This document shows positions 52,131 to 63,527 of a stretch of DNA of 64,000 nucleotides, piece by piece; position 1 is the first letter of the stretch, and each line of letters opens with the position of its first letter. A model generated the notes under the pieces. That model made no database searches, was not told where the DNA came from, and saw only the letters and a list, made by a program, of their open reading frames with translations. The DNA comes from Amblyomma americanum (taxonomy: Eukaryota > Arthropoda > Arachnida > Ixodida > Ixodidae). The stretch is from NCBI RefSeq assembly GCF_052857255.1, contig NC_135498.1:160131124-160195123 (forward strand). Reading direction: 5' to 3'. The position numbers and the translations under genes were made by a program.

Positions 52131-54375
52131 ATATGTATGAAAAGGGCAACCATGACGCCATAGTTAGGAAGCTAGATTCACTTTTGCTGTTTTTGTAGAT
52201 CTCTCATATTTCCGTCATGTCGACGAGCTGAGGACAACGTTGAAAGATAACAAACTGCTTCTGGTAGTCCAGTTTTTCTCTGGAAAGCTGTTTTCTAAGA
52301 AACGCGCAGATAAAGCATGGATCAACAAAAAACTGCGTGTATCAATCAGAAACAGAAACAGAGGATTACAAAATATTCTGTAAAGCAAAAAGCCCCACTG
52401 CGTACGCACGACGGGAAACCCTCTCCGCAAACCTTAGGTGACTTAAAGACGGCAAAGCGCTTGTATCTAGCCTCACTGGCAGACAAAACCCAACCCAATA
52501 GAAGTGCGACGCTTTATCGAAAGCAACAAAAAAAGACGTTGTTGGTATACCAGCTATCAAGGACGGTGACAATTTACTGAAAGACGACACAGCACGAACG
52601 GGGCGTGTCAATGTATATTTGCATTCTGTCTTCTCAGGTTCATGCACGGACGCAGCCACAGAGCAGCAGGAACAGCTGCGTGCAATGCTAGATGTAGTTC
52701 TATCCGAACCGGGTGTCAGAGCACTGCTACGTAATCTAAATGCGCAATCCGCACCAGGCCCCAACGGCATTTCTAACCATATACGGACGCATTGTGCAGA
52801 TCATATTAGTCCTTTCTTGGCAACGTTAACGAACAAGTCACTTAATTCTGAGAAACTGTCTGCATATTGGAGAATGCTCAATGTCACCCCCATTTACAAA
52901 AGCGGTGATCGTAACCAGGTGTGCAATTAGCGACCCTTATCTTTGAATTCTTTTTGCTGCATAACATTGGGGCACATAATCTACTCTGGCCCATAAAGCA
53001 GCTTAAGAATAGCAGTTTTTCTACGTCAGCGCCGCACGGTTTTCGAGCAGGGCCGTCGTGTGCAACGCAACTAAGTGTCCATTCATTACGTTGCATTCGG
53101 TGTTCACAATTGTTAACAAATCGATGCAATTTTTCTAGATTTGAAAAAACCCTTTAATTTTTCGCTGCACTACCTTTTTCTGCAACAATTAGCATGTCTT
53201 GGTCTTCTAGCCTACCAGTTTCGTTGGCTAAACGGTTATTTAAGCACAATTCAGCAGTAGGTGGTTAGAAAGGGCTCGTCATCTTCGCCTGTGTGCATGT
53301 GTTACGTCTAGAGTGCCACAGGGTTCTGTTCTCGGACCATTGTTGTTTCTCATATTGGTCAGCGGTTTGCGTGTCAGGCTTAGATCCATTGTAAGGCAAC
53401 ATCCTGACGCGTGCGTTTTGTATGCCTGTGCCACGTGCCTTGACGGTTAGAGCGTGCTACAAACTGACCTTGGTATGGTTTCCGACTGCTGCTTGAAGTG
53501 GGCATGACTTTGAATGGTTGCAAGTATTACCACGTGCAATTTACTAACAAAACAAAAATTACAGGATCATAGGTGTTAAACCATGGCACTATCCAACTAT
53601 ATAAAAGGCAAAATATCTTGGTGTTATAGTCACTGCAAGCCTAGAGTGGACAGCCACATTGACATGAGAACTGCAAAAGCGCCCCGTCATTTGCATTTTT
53701 TCCAAACGAATTTTGAAAGTTCTCCCCAGATACTGAAACAAAGTTGTATTTGCCAAGTGGCAGGCTAGTGTTGGAGCATGCTTGCGTAGCATGAGGCCCA
53801 TTGATTGGTACTTTAACAGACACTTTGGAAAGGATGCAGGAACGCGCCACAAGGTTTGCGGCCAGGAATTACAATTTACGGATAATAAGCTAAACAATTC
53901 ACAGCAGTACTGAATAGAAGACTTTGTATATCCGATGAAGAATCTACAGGCGGAAGTTCTTGCATAGTCAATGCAATGATTGTACTGGTATTAATTAAAG
54001 CACTTATATAAATCAGCCACTTTGCCTATCGGAGAGAGTAGCCAACACGAAAAGATTAAGATTTATGAATGCCGTATTAATTCATTCAATTAATCATTTC
54101 TGCCTAACATAATTATGGCTGCAATTATGTTCTGATTAATGCGCTTTGCGCAACCAATTTTCAAAGAGTTATTGAAATGACAATTTGATGGAAATCATGT
54201 GCTGTTATTGATACTAACTAGTCAGTACATTTCTTCTTATTTTCTTCTGTTGTTTTACTTTGCTGACATGTTCCCAATATCTTCTTTGCGTGTTATATTA
54301 TATGTCGTTAATCCCGCTACAATTATGCTTCATAGGCGCTGTAGGTAATTGTAACAAATAAAACAAATAAATAAT
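52131..54375 (+). mobile_element. LINE-C part 2: reverse transcriptase and 3' end
   Basis: Resumes in frame with part 1 at MYEKGNHDAIVRKLDSL. It continues through words spelling KAWINKKLRVSIRNRNRG, LRNLNAQSAPGPNGISNHI (the 'APGPDGI' motif), YWRMLNVTPIYKSGDR and HGFRAGPSCATQLSV. SRVPQGSVLGPLLFLILV and a thumb region with WCYSHCKPRVDSHID follow. The catalytic YADD is replaced by 'YACAT'-like words at about 53420. Stops and shifts are frequent, so it is inactive. A 3' UTR ends in 'aacaaataaaacaaataaat' at 54375, a typical L2-like tail. Confidence 0.78.
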
Positions 54376-54470
54376 GTCGCAGTGGGAAAGATTTGAACCG
54401 GCAGCCCAGCGCATAGCAGTCGAACGCCTTAGTGACCAAACAACGGCCGCCGGTTTGACGAGAAAGGCAA
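54376..54470 (-). repeat. tRNA-like SINE head
   Basis: On the minus strand 'ggtcactaaggcg' has A-box form and 'gccggttcaaatctttccc' has B-box form, with 'gttcgactgctatgcgctgg' between them. It starts right at the end of the LINE-C tail. No cloverleaf was confirmed. Confidence 0.55.
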
Positions 54471-54689
54471 TCTTTCGCGTCATTGAAAGCGTTTAAAGGA
54501 ATTTCCTACAAGCACCGACTCGAAAGGACCGCTGCTCCATGGACTCAGTACCATCTCTGCTGAAATTCTGGAGGTTGCCTCTTTTCTACGGCTTGTGTTC
54601 GAAAGGAAACTGCGAAGTCTACGGCATAACATTTTTCAGTTTTCGTCCGTCAGCAGAGTAATTACTTTATAGCCGTAGGCCTCAAGGTA

Positions 54690-54815
54690 TTTAAAGTCGA
54701 ACCTCTTTATAACGAAACATTTTATGACGAAATAATAATTATAACGAAGAAATGAAAATACGCCTTGGATGCTCGGCCAACACGGGCTATAACGAAACTG
54801 CGGCTATAACGAAGT
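54690..54815 (+). repeat. Possible end of a pogo/Tigger-like DNA transposon
   Basis: 'agtcgaacctctttataacg' followed by four 'tataacgaa' words in 110 bases resembles the terminal repeats of pogo/Tigger elements in arthropods. The other end was not found. Confidence 0.35.
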
Positions 54816-55390
54816 ATGCAGCGGGCCGCTTCAACTTCGTTACATTGAGGCTCAAGTGCATTTCCGTCAATAAGCGCGCTGTACTCAACGACACAGCGCT
54901 GACAGCAAAGCGTATGGTTGCTTTCTTAACTAGTTTAGCACTGCACGGGGCAATGACCCCTCTGTTACATAGCAAAAAACTTTGTGTTCAAAAAACTATT
55001 CAGCATATGTAGCGAGACAGTAGGCTATATTTTCTCCGCTTGTCCTGGCTGGTTTAGTCCAGTCAGCAAACGTAGCAGTTGAGAGGACCAAGCAAATATG
55101 AATGGTGTGTGCACAATATACGGGCAAAACAGCCCGAGTTCCGCTCCAGCTACGACTGCATGAACGGGCGCTCGAGACTCATAAGCTTAGTGTCTCATAT
55201 ATAGCATGTTAAGTCTGCCTTAACAGCCTCCTATCTTGACAGACTGACTTCATCACACGGAAATCACTATCTTAAATAGTTTCGCTTTATGTGTCGTTAA
55301 AAATAAATTTTATGGACACAGCTGCTGGAACGTGATATATGCATAGCAGAACGCAAGCCGTATAAGGTGGGTGAATAAGAAAGGTGGTAT
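54816..55390. other. No recognisable gene
   Basis: Short frames without motifs. It may include the inside of the putative pogo-like element. Confidence 0.35.
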
Positions 55391-55628
55391 TGTAGCCGGG
55401 CTCACGACGAAGATGAAGAGATGAACTATACCTCGAGTCGACGACGGACAAAGACAACGAACGATGACGATGTGACGATGTGCCATGTCACGAAGGCAAC
55501 AACAACAACAACAACAACGAAGACAACGAAGAGCTCTCGCTCGGTCTGCTCGACGGTTTTCACATCTATCCTGGCTGCTGGTATATTTCTCCTTGTAAAT
55601 ACCAGTAAATATATTCTTCCCCGCCACA
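55391..55628 (+). repeat. Gypsy-F 5' LTR
   Basis: 238 bp with TG..CA ends. It contains a short (AAC)n run at about 55498-55519 and 'taaatatattc' near the end. No partner LTR was found, so the borders rest on the primer site and the TG..CA ends. Confidence 0.6.
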
Positions 55629-55710
55629 TATTTGTTGGAGGTGCTCATTTCGCCAAAGCCTAAATCAAGCTACGGAGCTACGAAGGGGACGCCAGCTCAA
55701 CAGCTTAGCC

Positions 55711-56665
55711 ATGCCCCAAGATGCATCGCAGGAAACTACGCCGCCGGCCCCGCCATCGTTCGCTCTTGTTCACTATCATGACCCTAGGACATTTTCCGGA
55801 ACAGATTCCGTCGAGGTCGAGGACTGGCTCAACATGTACGAACGTGTGAGTACGTACAATCGATGCGACCCGACCCTCATGCTTGCCGATGTAATATTCT
55901 ATCTGAAAGGCACCGCTCGCGTCCGGTACGAGATCCATGAGTATGATATCAATGGTTGGGACACATGCTAGCGAAAACATTGCGAACTCTTTTGAAAACT
56001 GCTCGACCGACACCTAGCTGCCAAGCGAGACCAATTGCTTCCCGCGCCGAAACTTCTACTAAGTGTTAGGTTTCGTATATTCAGGACGTATTGGCCATTT
56101 TCCATACAATAAAAAGTGTGAATCGGAGAAAGTGGACCACGTTTTAACAAGCATTGCAAATTATGTTTTAAATCTGTTAGCTTATCAAAATTGCTCAATG
56201 GTTCATGGCATCATGAAGGAATGTACCGACACTTCGAGGAAACCAAAAGACGGCGTATTAGACCACAGTTCGCCCGTCTTCTCACCAAAGCTGCGATTGT
56301 ATCATGTCAAGATCTGCTGCACCGACAACCCTCAGCGCCGCCTGAAAATGCTACCCGCCACATCCCACGGAAACTTGAGGCCATGTCTCCTGTCCCCATT
56401 CAGCCACGTGATGCCAGCTGTCAGTTACCCACCATCTCTGTCATTGAAGCCGTAGACCTCCAAGAATTTGCTAATGTGTGTCTCCAGCCTGCCAGCCCCA
56501 TGTCTCCTTCCCAAACCCCGGACATTACTGCGATCAATTATGGAAGTCCTCAGTACTTCGCCTAGCGCCGACGCAACCCTTCCGACAGGCGGACACCCGA
56601 TCAGGCCCATTTGTTTCCATTGTTCGCGTGTAGGCCACATGACTCGTCACTGTCGCAACCGCTAG
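55711..56665 (+). pseudogene. Gypsy-F gag relic with CCHC knuckle
   Basis: Starts MPQDASQETTPPAPP (55711). It runs through HDPRTFSGTDSVEVEDWLNM, YERVSTYNRCDPTLMLADV and FYLKGTARVRYEIHE, the capsid words shared by many arthropod gypsy gags. It then meets a stop at 55969. Shifted frames carry on with NLLAYQNCSMVHGIMKEC and RRIRPQFARL, ending with the knuckle CFHCSRVGHMTRHCRNR at about 56610-56663. The reading frame is broken at least three times. Confidence 0.78.
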
Positions 56666-56964
56666 TTCTGCTCTTACACGTGCAGTTACATGCCCAGCTT
56701 TCGTCGCCTCGAAGAACGGCCCGGTCCTTTCTAGCCCAGCGCGGACTCACAAAGCACTGCCGCTGAGGTCCACACTTCCCGCTTGAGTCCCTCACCGTTC
56801 CCTGTACACTCCCGCTCACGTTCGCCCCAGTGTTGTCGCTTCATCTCTCCTGGTGCCAGCGGACGCTCTCAGACGGTGAACTAAACACTGCAGCGTCTGG
56901 ATGTGATGCTGCAGTAAAGACCCGGCCCGAAAATTCGCGTTAATCCCTTTGTGCACGACGTAAT

Positions 56965-57770
56965 TTGCTCAGCATTCACGTTGATGGAGTCCCTGTCAAA
57001 CCTCTGATTGATACCAGCTTGCAAGCATCCGTCATGAGCTCACATTTAAGCTGCCGCCTAAGAAAGATGCTAACGCCAGCGCCTACAGCTGTTGTCCGTG
57101 TAGCCGATGGTGGGACTCCTCCAGTGGTCGGACTATGCACTGCCCGTGCGAAAATCTATGGCCGCCACACCTCCGTTCTAGGCAAGTGCCCTCACGATGT
57201 CATCCTCGGCATTGACTTCCTTTCTGATCATTCCACCCTCATCGACTGCGCCGCTAGTGGCATTGAGCTTGACCTACACCTTCCTGCAGAGTCGCCGCCT
57301 CAAGGTGAGCCCCGTATTTCTACAGCGTAGTGTGTCCGTCTACCCCCGACGCCACCACTTACATGTCTTTCTCTAGTGTCCTACCTCACCCCGATGCTGG
57401 CTACATCGCCACTCCAGCCCTTGAGGTTCCCTCACCCGCAGCATTGCGCTTGTCCATACCGTCGTCACAATCTCTGCGAATCCAGCATACCTTCCGGTCA
57501 TGAACTCTGTCTCTTGTATTCAGCCGCTCCTTAGAGGACGCTTGGAGCCCTGCCACTGAATGTGTCATAATCATATCGGCTGTGGCCCACTTCGTCTCGC
57601 CCTCTACTTGTCGCCTCTTGCCTATCGTGACACCAACCGACGAGTATGGCAAAATGATCGCTTCTGACCGGTCACCAACGCAAGCCCAATATCTGCGCTG
57701 TCTACAACACTCTTTTCGCGACGTCTTCGACTTTTACGACCGCCGGTTTATAAGGAAGACAGCCTACAAT
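56965..57770 (+). pseudogene. Gypsy-F protease and pol linker
   Basis: The frame at 56965-57330 gives VKPLIDTSLQASVMS where a retropepsin has DTG-A; Gly is Ser here. Later it has GKCPHDVILGIDFLSDHSTL, matching the second protease motif (ILG.DFL). Broken frames continue with VSPSTCRLLPIVTP and LQHSFRDVFDFYDRRF before the element becomes unreadable. Confidence 0.72.
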
Positions 57771-58334
57771 GAAGCTCTACTTGAATATTGGCAGAGCGCC
57801 ATATATATTTTGGAGCTTGTATCTACTCAGCTGAAACACTCTGAATACGTTCCCGTCTCGACATCATTGTCTGGGTCAATATTAGTACTCACTGTTCCAT
57901 CTCTCTGTGTTCCCGGTGCTCACGAGTGATGATATCCGACATTTTTAAAGAAATGAAGTCTTCATGCCCTGTTTCTGGCTCTCTAGTTGATTCAAAAGGG
58001 CGCCCAGGCACCTTAATGGTTCATTACTTTACATTAAAATTACACTTTAACATACTTTTTCACGTTATCCAAATGTGTCATTGGTGTATAAATAAATATA
58101 GGAAACGTCTTGCGCAGCACGGAGGAGCACCCACAAATCTGTAACGCACACTATGGCAGGCTGTTATCCTCCGCAAAACTAGGGCACGCAGCCTAGCAAA
58201 CAGTATTTTTTAATCAGCGCCCACTTACCCATTACGTTCAAAGGAGCAGACATTAGATGGGCAATAAGACACTCTGCGTCTGAGTTAGGCACAACGATTC
58301 GCTCCGAAATTTTTTAACACTGGCTTGTGTAGTG
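57771..58334. other. No recognisable gene
   Basis: AT-rich, short frames only. A frame at 57926-58144 has no motif. Confidence 0.4.
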
Positions 58335-58850
58335 TTGGCGTGGCATTGATGCGCCTTTCACATGCAGTGCTATGCCTACCGGTGAAGTTTCGAAATAGTC
58401 TATATGGCTCATGCCTTCATGAGTACCTACTGCCATAAGTACAAATCGCAAACTACTATTCACGGTGCCTCAGCGTACATGCAGTGCTATGCCTACCGGT
58501 GAAGTTTCGAAATAGTCTACATGGCTCATGCCTTCATGAGTACCTACTGCCATGAGTACAAATCGCAAACTACTATTCACGGTGCCTCAGCGTACATGGA
58601 GTGCTATGCCTACCGGTGAAGTTTCGAAATAGTCTACATGGCTCATGCCTTCATGAGTACCTACTGCCATGAGTACAAATCGCAAACTACTATTCACGGT
58701 GCCTCAGCGTTGGCGTGGCATTGATGCTCCTTTCACATGCAGTGCTATGCCTACCGGTGAAGTTTCGAAATAGTCTACATGGCTCATGCCTTCATGAGTA
58801 CCTACTGCCATGAGTACCAATCGCAAACTACTATTCACGGTGCCTCCGCT
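58335..58850. repeat. 117-bp tandem repeat, four copies
   Basis: Copies start at 58361, 58478, 58595 and 58736, each beginning 'catg(c/g)agtgctatgcctac' and ending 'actattcacggtgcctc'. The first three are exactly 117 bp apart. Before copies 1 and 4 lies an extra 'ttggcgtggcattgatg' block of about 24 bp. Only a few substitutions separate the copies. Confidence 0.93.
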
Positions 58851-59149
58851 CACGATCTTTTATTTGTGTTTCGAGGCAAAGTAAAACAAATGGCACACCT
58901 TTTACTGTCATCCCTTCCCGGAGGCGGGCCAATCACGGGCTCAGAAGACAGAACACGCCCAATCTCGCTTTACAATTGGCAGCCAAACCTTATCTTTTTC
59001 TGTTGCTTAATGTTTATTTATATTACATTCCTCTTGTCAATCACCCATGTAGGACTCAGTATAGTGCGACAGACTTCACTGATGGTACACTACGGCATAG
59101 AATTTTTATGGGGTTTGCTGTTCTAAACCACCACAGGGGCAGTGAGAGT

Positions 59150-59260
59150 GGCTCCATAGTGGAGGGCTCCGGATTAGTTTAGCCCACCTAAGGTTGCTTA
59201 GTGTGCACTACAAAAAAGCACCGTACGAGGCGTGTTACTGCGTTAGCACTAGAGCTTCCA
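59150..59260 (-). repeat. Ruka-like SINE fragment
   Basis: 'agtggagggctccggattag' and 'ttagtgtgcac' match the reverse complement of the SINE tail and body. Confidence 0.6.
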
Positions 59261-59511
59261 CTTAGCTGCTTAGCCATCGCCTGTGTGGTCTCTTTGTGTA
59301 CCCACCAGGTTGCGGACAACCTGCCGTAGGTGGCACACCCCTAGGTGGTAGTTTGGATTTTGTGATTGTCATCACAACCTGCCCGCCAGATTATGAGCAA
59401 GCCGCCCACTCTGGTAGGTGCCAACTCAATTACCGATTGGTCACGAGAGCTTGCACAGCAAAATCAACCTGCATCGCACAAGCCCCTCCGATGGCTGTTT
59501 GAAACAGCAAC

Positions 59512-59565
59512 CTGCTAGGGCAGTGGTGCATCTAACCGCTGCTAGGGCAGTGGTGCGTCTAACCG
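59512..59565. repeat. 27-bp tandem duplication
   Basis: 'ctgctagggcagtggtgc' plus 'atctaaccg' is repeated immediately with one change. Confidence 0.85.
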
Positions 59566-61799
59566 CTGCACAACTGTGCCATGAAGTGGTACGAAGACTG
59601 CTAGCGATCTATAAATGAGAAGTAGAAAATGACCGATTGCACATATGTGAACATTAAACCTTTAATGCTATTAAGTACGATTTCGCCAATCTTTGTCTGA
59701 AGCCTGCTTAACCTTGAAAACCAAGCCTCTAAACGAAACTGCAGTGAGAGCCAAAGTGGTAGTGCATATATTTCCATTTGTCTTTATCGCGCGAAATCGC
59801 CCACTGTTTTTGTTATTTGCATTTCGCTTCTGTCGGTATGCGGCCCACATCAGCGCGGCTTCACTGATAATAGGCGGTATTTACCTTTTGCTTCTGTCTC
59901 TAGATGAGTTTCAGAAATTGCTTATATGCAGATGATAATACTCTCAGTCTCCATTTGTTATTTGCATTTAAAACTGATTTTTCTACATAAATAGCATATC
60001 CAGGCATCAGGAAAGACAAATTTTTATGTTGAAACGATAAACGTCATTGGTTAATTTATTACCAAGAAGATTATTTACAAGTTATCAAATAGTTGGAAAC
60101 GTGTTATAAAAACAGAAAAAATGTATGACATCATCTTCCTAGGGACCCTGGAACCATTTCGTTTTTCGATGACGCGCATTAACTATGAAATCCACATATA
60201 TATCATACCCAGCATTTCTGGACAAAAGAATTTTTGAACTGTAAACCTTTATGAACGCAATTTTTTCATATGTAAGATTTAACTATAACAATCAATGTAC
60301 CCGCAGATCACCCGACGGCAATCTTATATTTTGTTTTTATATTCACGTTCTTGCTATCGTCAAAAGCGTTCTCCATTGCTTTTCTATGGCAGTCTTAACT
60401 GCTTGATGCGATCGCCGGAAACGCTTTAAAAGAAACATTTTTCAAGATATCAGAAGAATGGACCAGTACCTTCGATATTTCCGTAACAGAGTATTACAAT
60501 TTCCAGACTTTTGAAAATTTTTGCCAGAGAAAGCTGGACATGTATATATTAGTAGTGGTGGGAACATTTGTCAGCAAGAAAATACGGGAAGCCACGATAC
60601 CAACTAGATCTTCTGCGAATTATTTTTTTTTTTTTGCTGAGCTCGCTAGCTAACATAATTGAGCGCCCTATATGTTTGATGAAGGATGCTAGTGCATGTA
60701 TTGCCTTCAACCAATAAATCAGTACTAGTTTTAATAAAGTCTAAAAAATTCTAGGTTTTCAATGTACACAACTGTCTACAAAGCGCATTAAAGAATAACT
60801 AATTTAAGCATTTAATTTTGACTCACAGCGGACGACGCACCACTTTACCGGGCACTAATTTTATTCACACACCTAATGTACATCTGCCGATACATCTGCA
60901 ATTAAAAAGATAGTTTATTTCTTAATTTAGTCCCACGTCCACCTGCGTCAATGTCTTATTAAACTCCTGAATGCGGAAGGTTTTACTTACGAGTGGGATT
61001 TACGGTGAAGACAGGCAGGAGGGGAATGCAGAGAGTCAGCGGGCGGACTTTATTGCGAGAAAGCAACGGAGGCGTTCTAATCGCTGTCGTAATTTATTTA
61101 AACGAAAAGGCCTCCCATTTCGGACCCAAACACGTTTTATTTGTGATTCAGCATTGAAGGTTAGTTTGGCTCTGCGTTGCTAAACTGCAGTTTTTACGAG
61201 TTTTCTCTCTGGCCGAAGTCGTGTCATATGTCTTCATGTGAGCCGCTGTCATGCAAGGCGTCGGTGTTAGCGTACTCACTCTGCGGCCCACCGCACCAAC
61301 GCATTATTTGATGGTGTTCTCGAATAGCGAGATGTAGACCAAATGTTGCACGCAGCTACGGAACCAAAAATTAACACAGAGGTTCGATCGCGTGTCATCT
61401 CGTTTCCTGAAAACAACACGGCTCTCCTTGCGAACTGTACACGCTTCTTGTCACCGAAGCGAACACAGATGGGTGCGAGTAGATTTATTTTGACATGCGA
61501 GCATCAATATCAGTCTCGCGCTGTTTGGAAAACAAGACCATGCGAAGCGTGGATATTTGTACAGATGGCGCTTACGTATTGGACTTGGCGACCGGGCGCA
61601 CGTGAACTCACGGCAGGGGGGACAACGTCGCAGCACCAAACTTATCCATTCTTTGTTTCATTATTTTAATTCACGTATACCTTAGTGTAACCTCAGTTTC
61701 TTTTAATTTTTTTTTATTTTAGTGGCCTGGTTTTTCAAAACCGGCAGCTTGAATTTCCAGGGCTAGGAGGCAGTTATTTGCCTGCTTAGAGTATCGTAC
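59566..61799. other. No recognisable gene
   Basis: Strongly AT-rich for 2.2 kb, with frames under 110 codons and no domain, repeat end or RNA-like box that I can support. Confidence 0.45.
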
Positions 61800-62770
61800 C
61801 CAGCCATGCTGATGATATTACCTATTTACACAATTGTAAGTCTGAGTATCTTTTAAAATTTTGCTGTTTGCAGATGACTGTATTTTGCTTATTGTAATTA
61901 CTTGTCGTGAAGACCAGCTATTACTCCATTTAAACCTAAAGAATGTTTTGGATTGGTGCAATCAGTGGGACATGAAACTTAACGCTCAGAATACCGTATT
62001 CATGAGATTAACAGAAAAAAAAACAGCCTATTCTACCCCTACTCTCTTCCATCATTTCCACTTTCGCAGGTAACTGAATATAAATATCTTGGCACGAAAA
62101 TAACTAATAATCTAAACAGGAACACGTAAGTAACGTATGTGCATCAGGTTTTTGAAAACATTGTGTCCTCAAGCACAAACTGAAGAATGCTCCTGCAGAC
62201 TTGAAATTTTTAGCCTATGGATCATTAATCAAACCCAAGATAGAATACGCTTCCATCGCCTGGGACCCATTTACAAAAAGTAAAATTCAAGCACTTGATA
62301 TGATCCAGCACAAGGTCATTCGATTCATCGTTTCAAAATACCGTTCAACCGACTCACCTACTGCGATAATGCGATCACACCGATTTCAAACATTGCAGGT
62401 AAGACGCGAAATTCTCAGATTAAAATCTATTTTCCTTCTCCAACGTAACAAGTTGTCAATGTGCCCGGATGCCTACGTCGTCACTTTCTGCTCCAGGACC
62501 AACAAGACATCGCCATTCTGATTCACTAACTCCATTCACCCCAGAACTAACCTATTTAAATACTCCCTCTTCCCTGGCGCCGCAACTGAATGGAATGCTT
62601 TACCTTTAACAGCGCAACGTGACATAGACTCCATTGAAGAAATAGAAGATTGACTTTTGTTTGGAATTTTCTTTCAGTGTTTTTATATATTCGTGTTTCC
62701 CTGTATTGCCCCTCCTGCCAGGGCCCAGAAGAGCCTGCAGTATTGTGTAAATAAAATAAAAAATTTTGAA
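61800..62770 (+). mobile_element. LINE 3' end (L2-like), RT palm to tail
   Basis: Plus-strand frames carry the palm motif LFADDCILL (61861), then LKNVLDWCNQWDMKLNAQNT, then 'EYKYLGT'. They continue with FLAYGSLIKPKIEYASIAWD, MIQHKVIRFIVSKYRS and a C-terminus with NLFKYSFFPGAATEWNALPL split by a shift. The 3' UTR has the typical foldback 'gcccctcctgccagggccc' and 'cctgcagtattgtgtaaata' before an A-rich tail at about 62770. The catalytic Asp pair is intact, but the frame breaks after 62070 and at 62521, so it is a dead copy. Confidence 0.82.
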
Positions 62771-63395
62771 AATCCTAAGTGGGGCGGTCGAATTATAATC
62801 GAAACGAAAACATCGCGCCCTATAAGTAAAGGCGAGACAAATGAGATACCAGGCATGCAACAGCGTGGTCGCATTTTTGCTGCGCGGCTCCGTCGCACCG
62901 CTCTCGGTGCTGCCCTCGAGCAGCTGCTAGGTCAACGCGCAGAACTGGCATCCCCTCCCCACGCGCGCGCGGGCGGCGGCCGATGGCGGCTATCGATAAG
63001 CAGCAAACAGGCACCCCACACGTGGCTGCTGACTGCGGTTGCTGATAAGTGGCGGCGGCCCAATAACGCAATCGCGTTCTACGGGAAGCTCAAGTGTCCA
63101 ACAAGTTTTCTTTTTACTTTCAAATGTGCGCTCGGTGCTCAAGGGAGCTTTGATACTTGATGGAAGGGCCGCTGTTCCAATCGAGGCGGCACCCGTACTC
63201 GGAACCGCAGCGGTGCCGGGGAGTGTCGTTAGCCGACGGAAGAGCCGACGCCATTCGCGCGTAGTTTCTCTTTGGCTCCAACGTATCTGACTACTGCCGG
63301 CCGCGTTTCACAATTTTTAATGTAATGCTTCATGAGTCATCATTTGTGCTCCAGGTCCGGCAGGCGACCGGCGCTCGTTCACGGCTACATTCAAG
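62771..63395. other. GC-rich stretch, nothing recognised
   Basis: 62880-63070 is GC-rich ('cacgcgcgcgcgggcggcgg') with open frames on both strands and no motif. A short 'ggggcggtcgaatt' at 62781 is weakly SINE-like. Confidence 0.4.
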
Positions 63396-63527
63396 ATGGC
63401 TGCCATTTTTTACGCCGAAGAACCGAACAGCCGTGCACCGGGCCGCAAGTTCGACGTTCGCAACGGGTCGTACAGGTGTGGCAGCTGCGGCGAGGAAAAT
63501 TTTCAGCGTTTCCACGCGATGTCGTGA
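63396..63527 (+). other. Small ORF of 43 codons, possible first exon
   Basis: ATG at 63396 in a good start context (caagATGG), then MAAIFYAEEPNSRAPGRKF, a CGSCGEENFQRFH segment with a CxxC pair, and TGA at 63525-63527. A 'CAG|GTGTGG' sequence at about 63474 could be a splice donor. I recognise no family. The GC-rich context also fits chance. Confidence 0.25.

Larger units (their letters stand above)
55391..57770 (+). mobile_element. Gypsy-F: decayed gypsy element, LTR to pre-RT
   Basis: A 5' LTR (55391-55628, TGTAGCCGG..CCGCCACA) is followed by 'ttgttggaggtgctc' at the primer-site position, then gag, protease and part of the region before reverse transcriptase. It is broken by many frameshifts and has no 3' LTR in view. 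The end near 57770 is set by the last recognisable words (FRDVFDFYDRRF). Confidence 0.75.

Noticed and set aside
58335..58850. CRISPR-like array
   Set aside because: The 117-bp units follow each other directly with no unique spacers, and the window is eukaryotic. It is a minisatellite.
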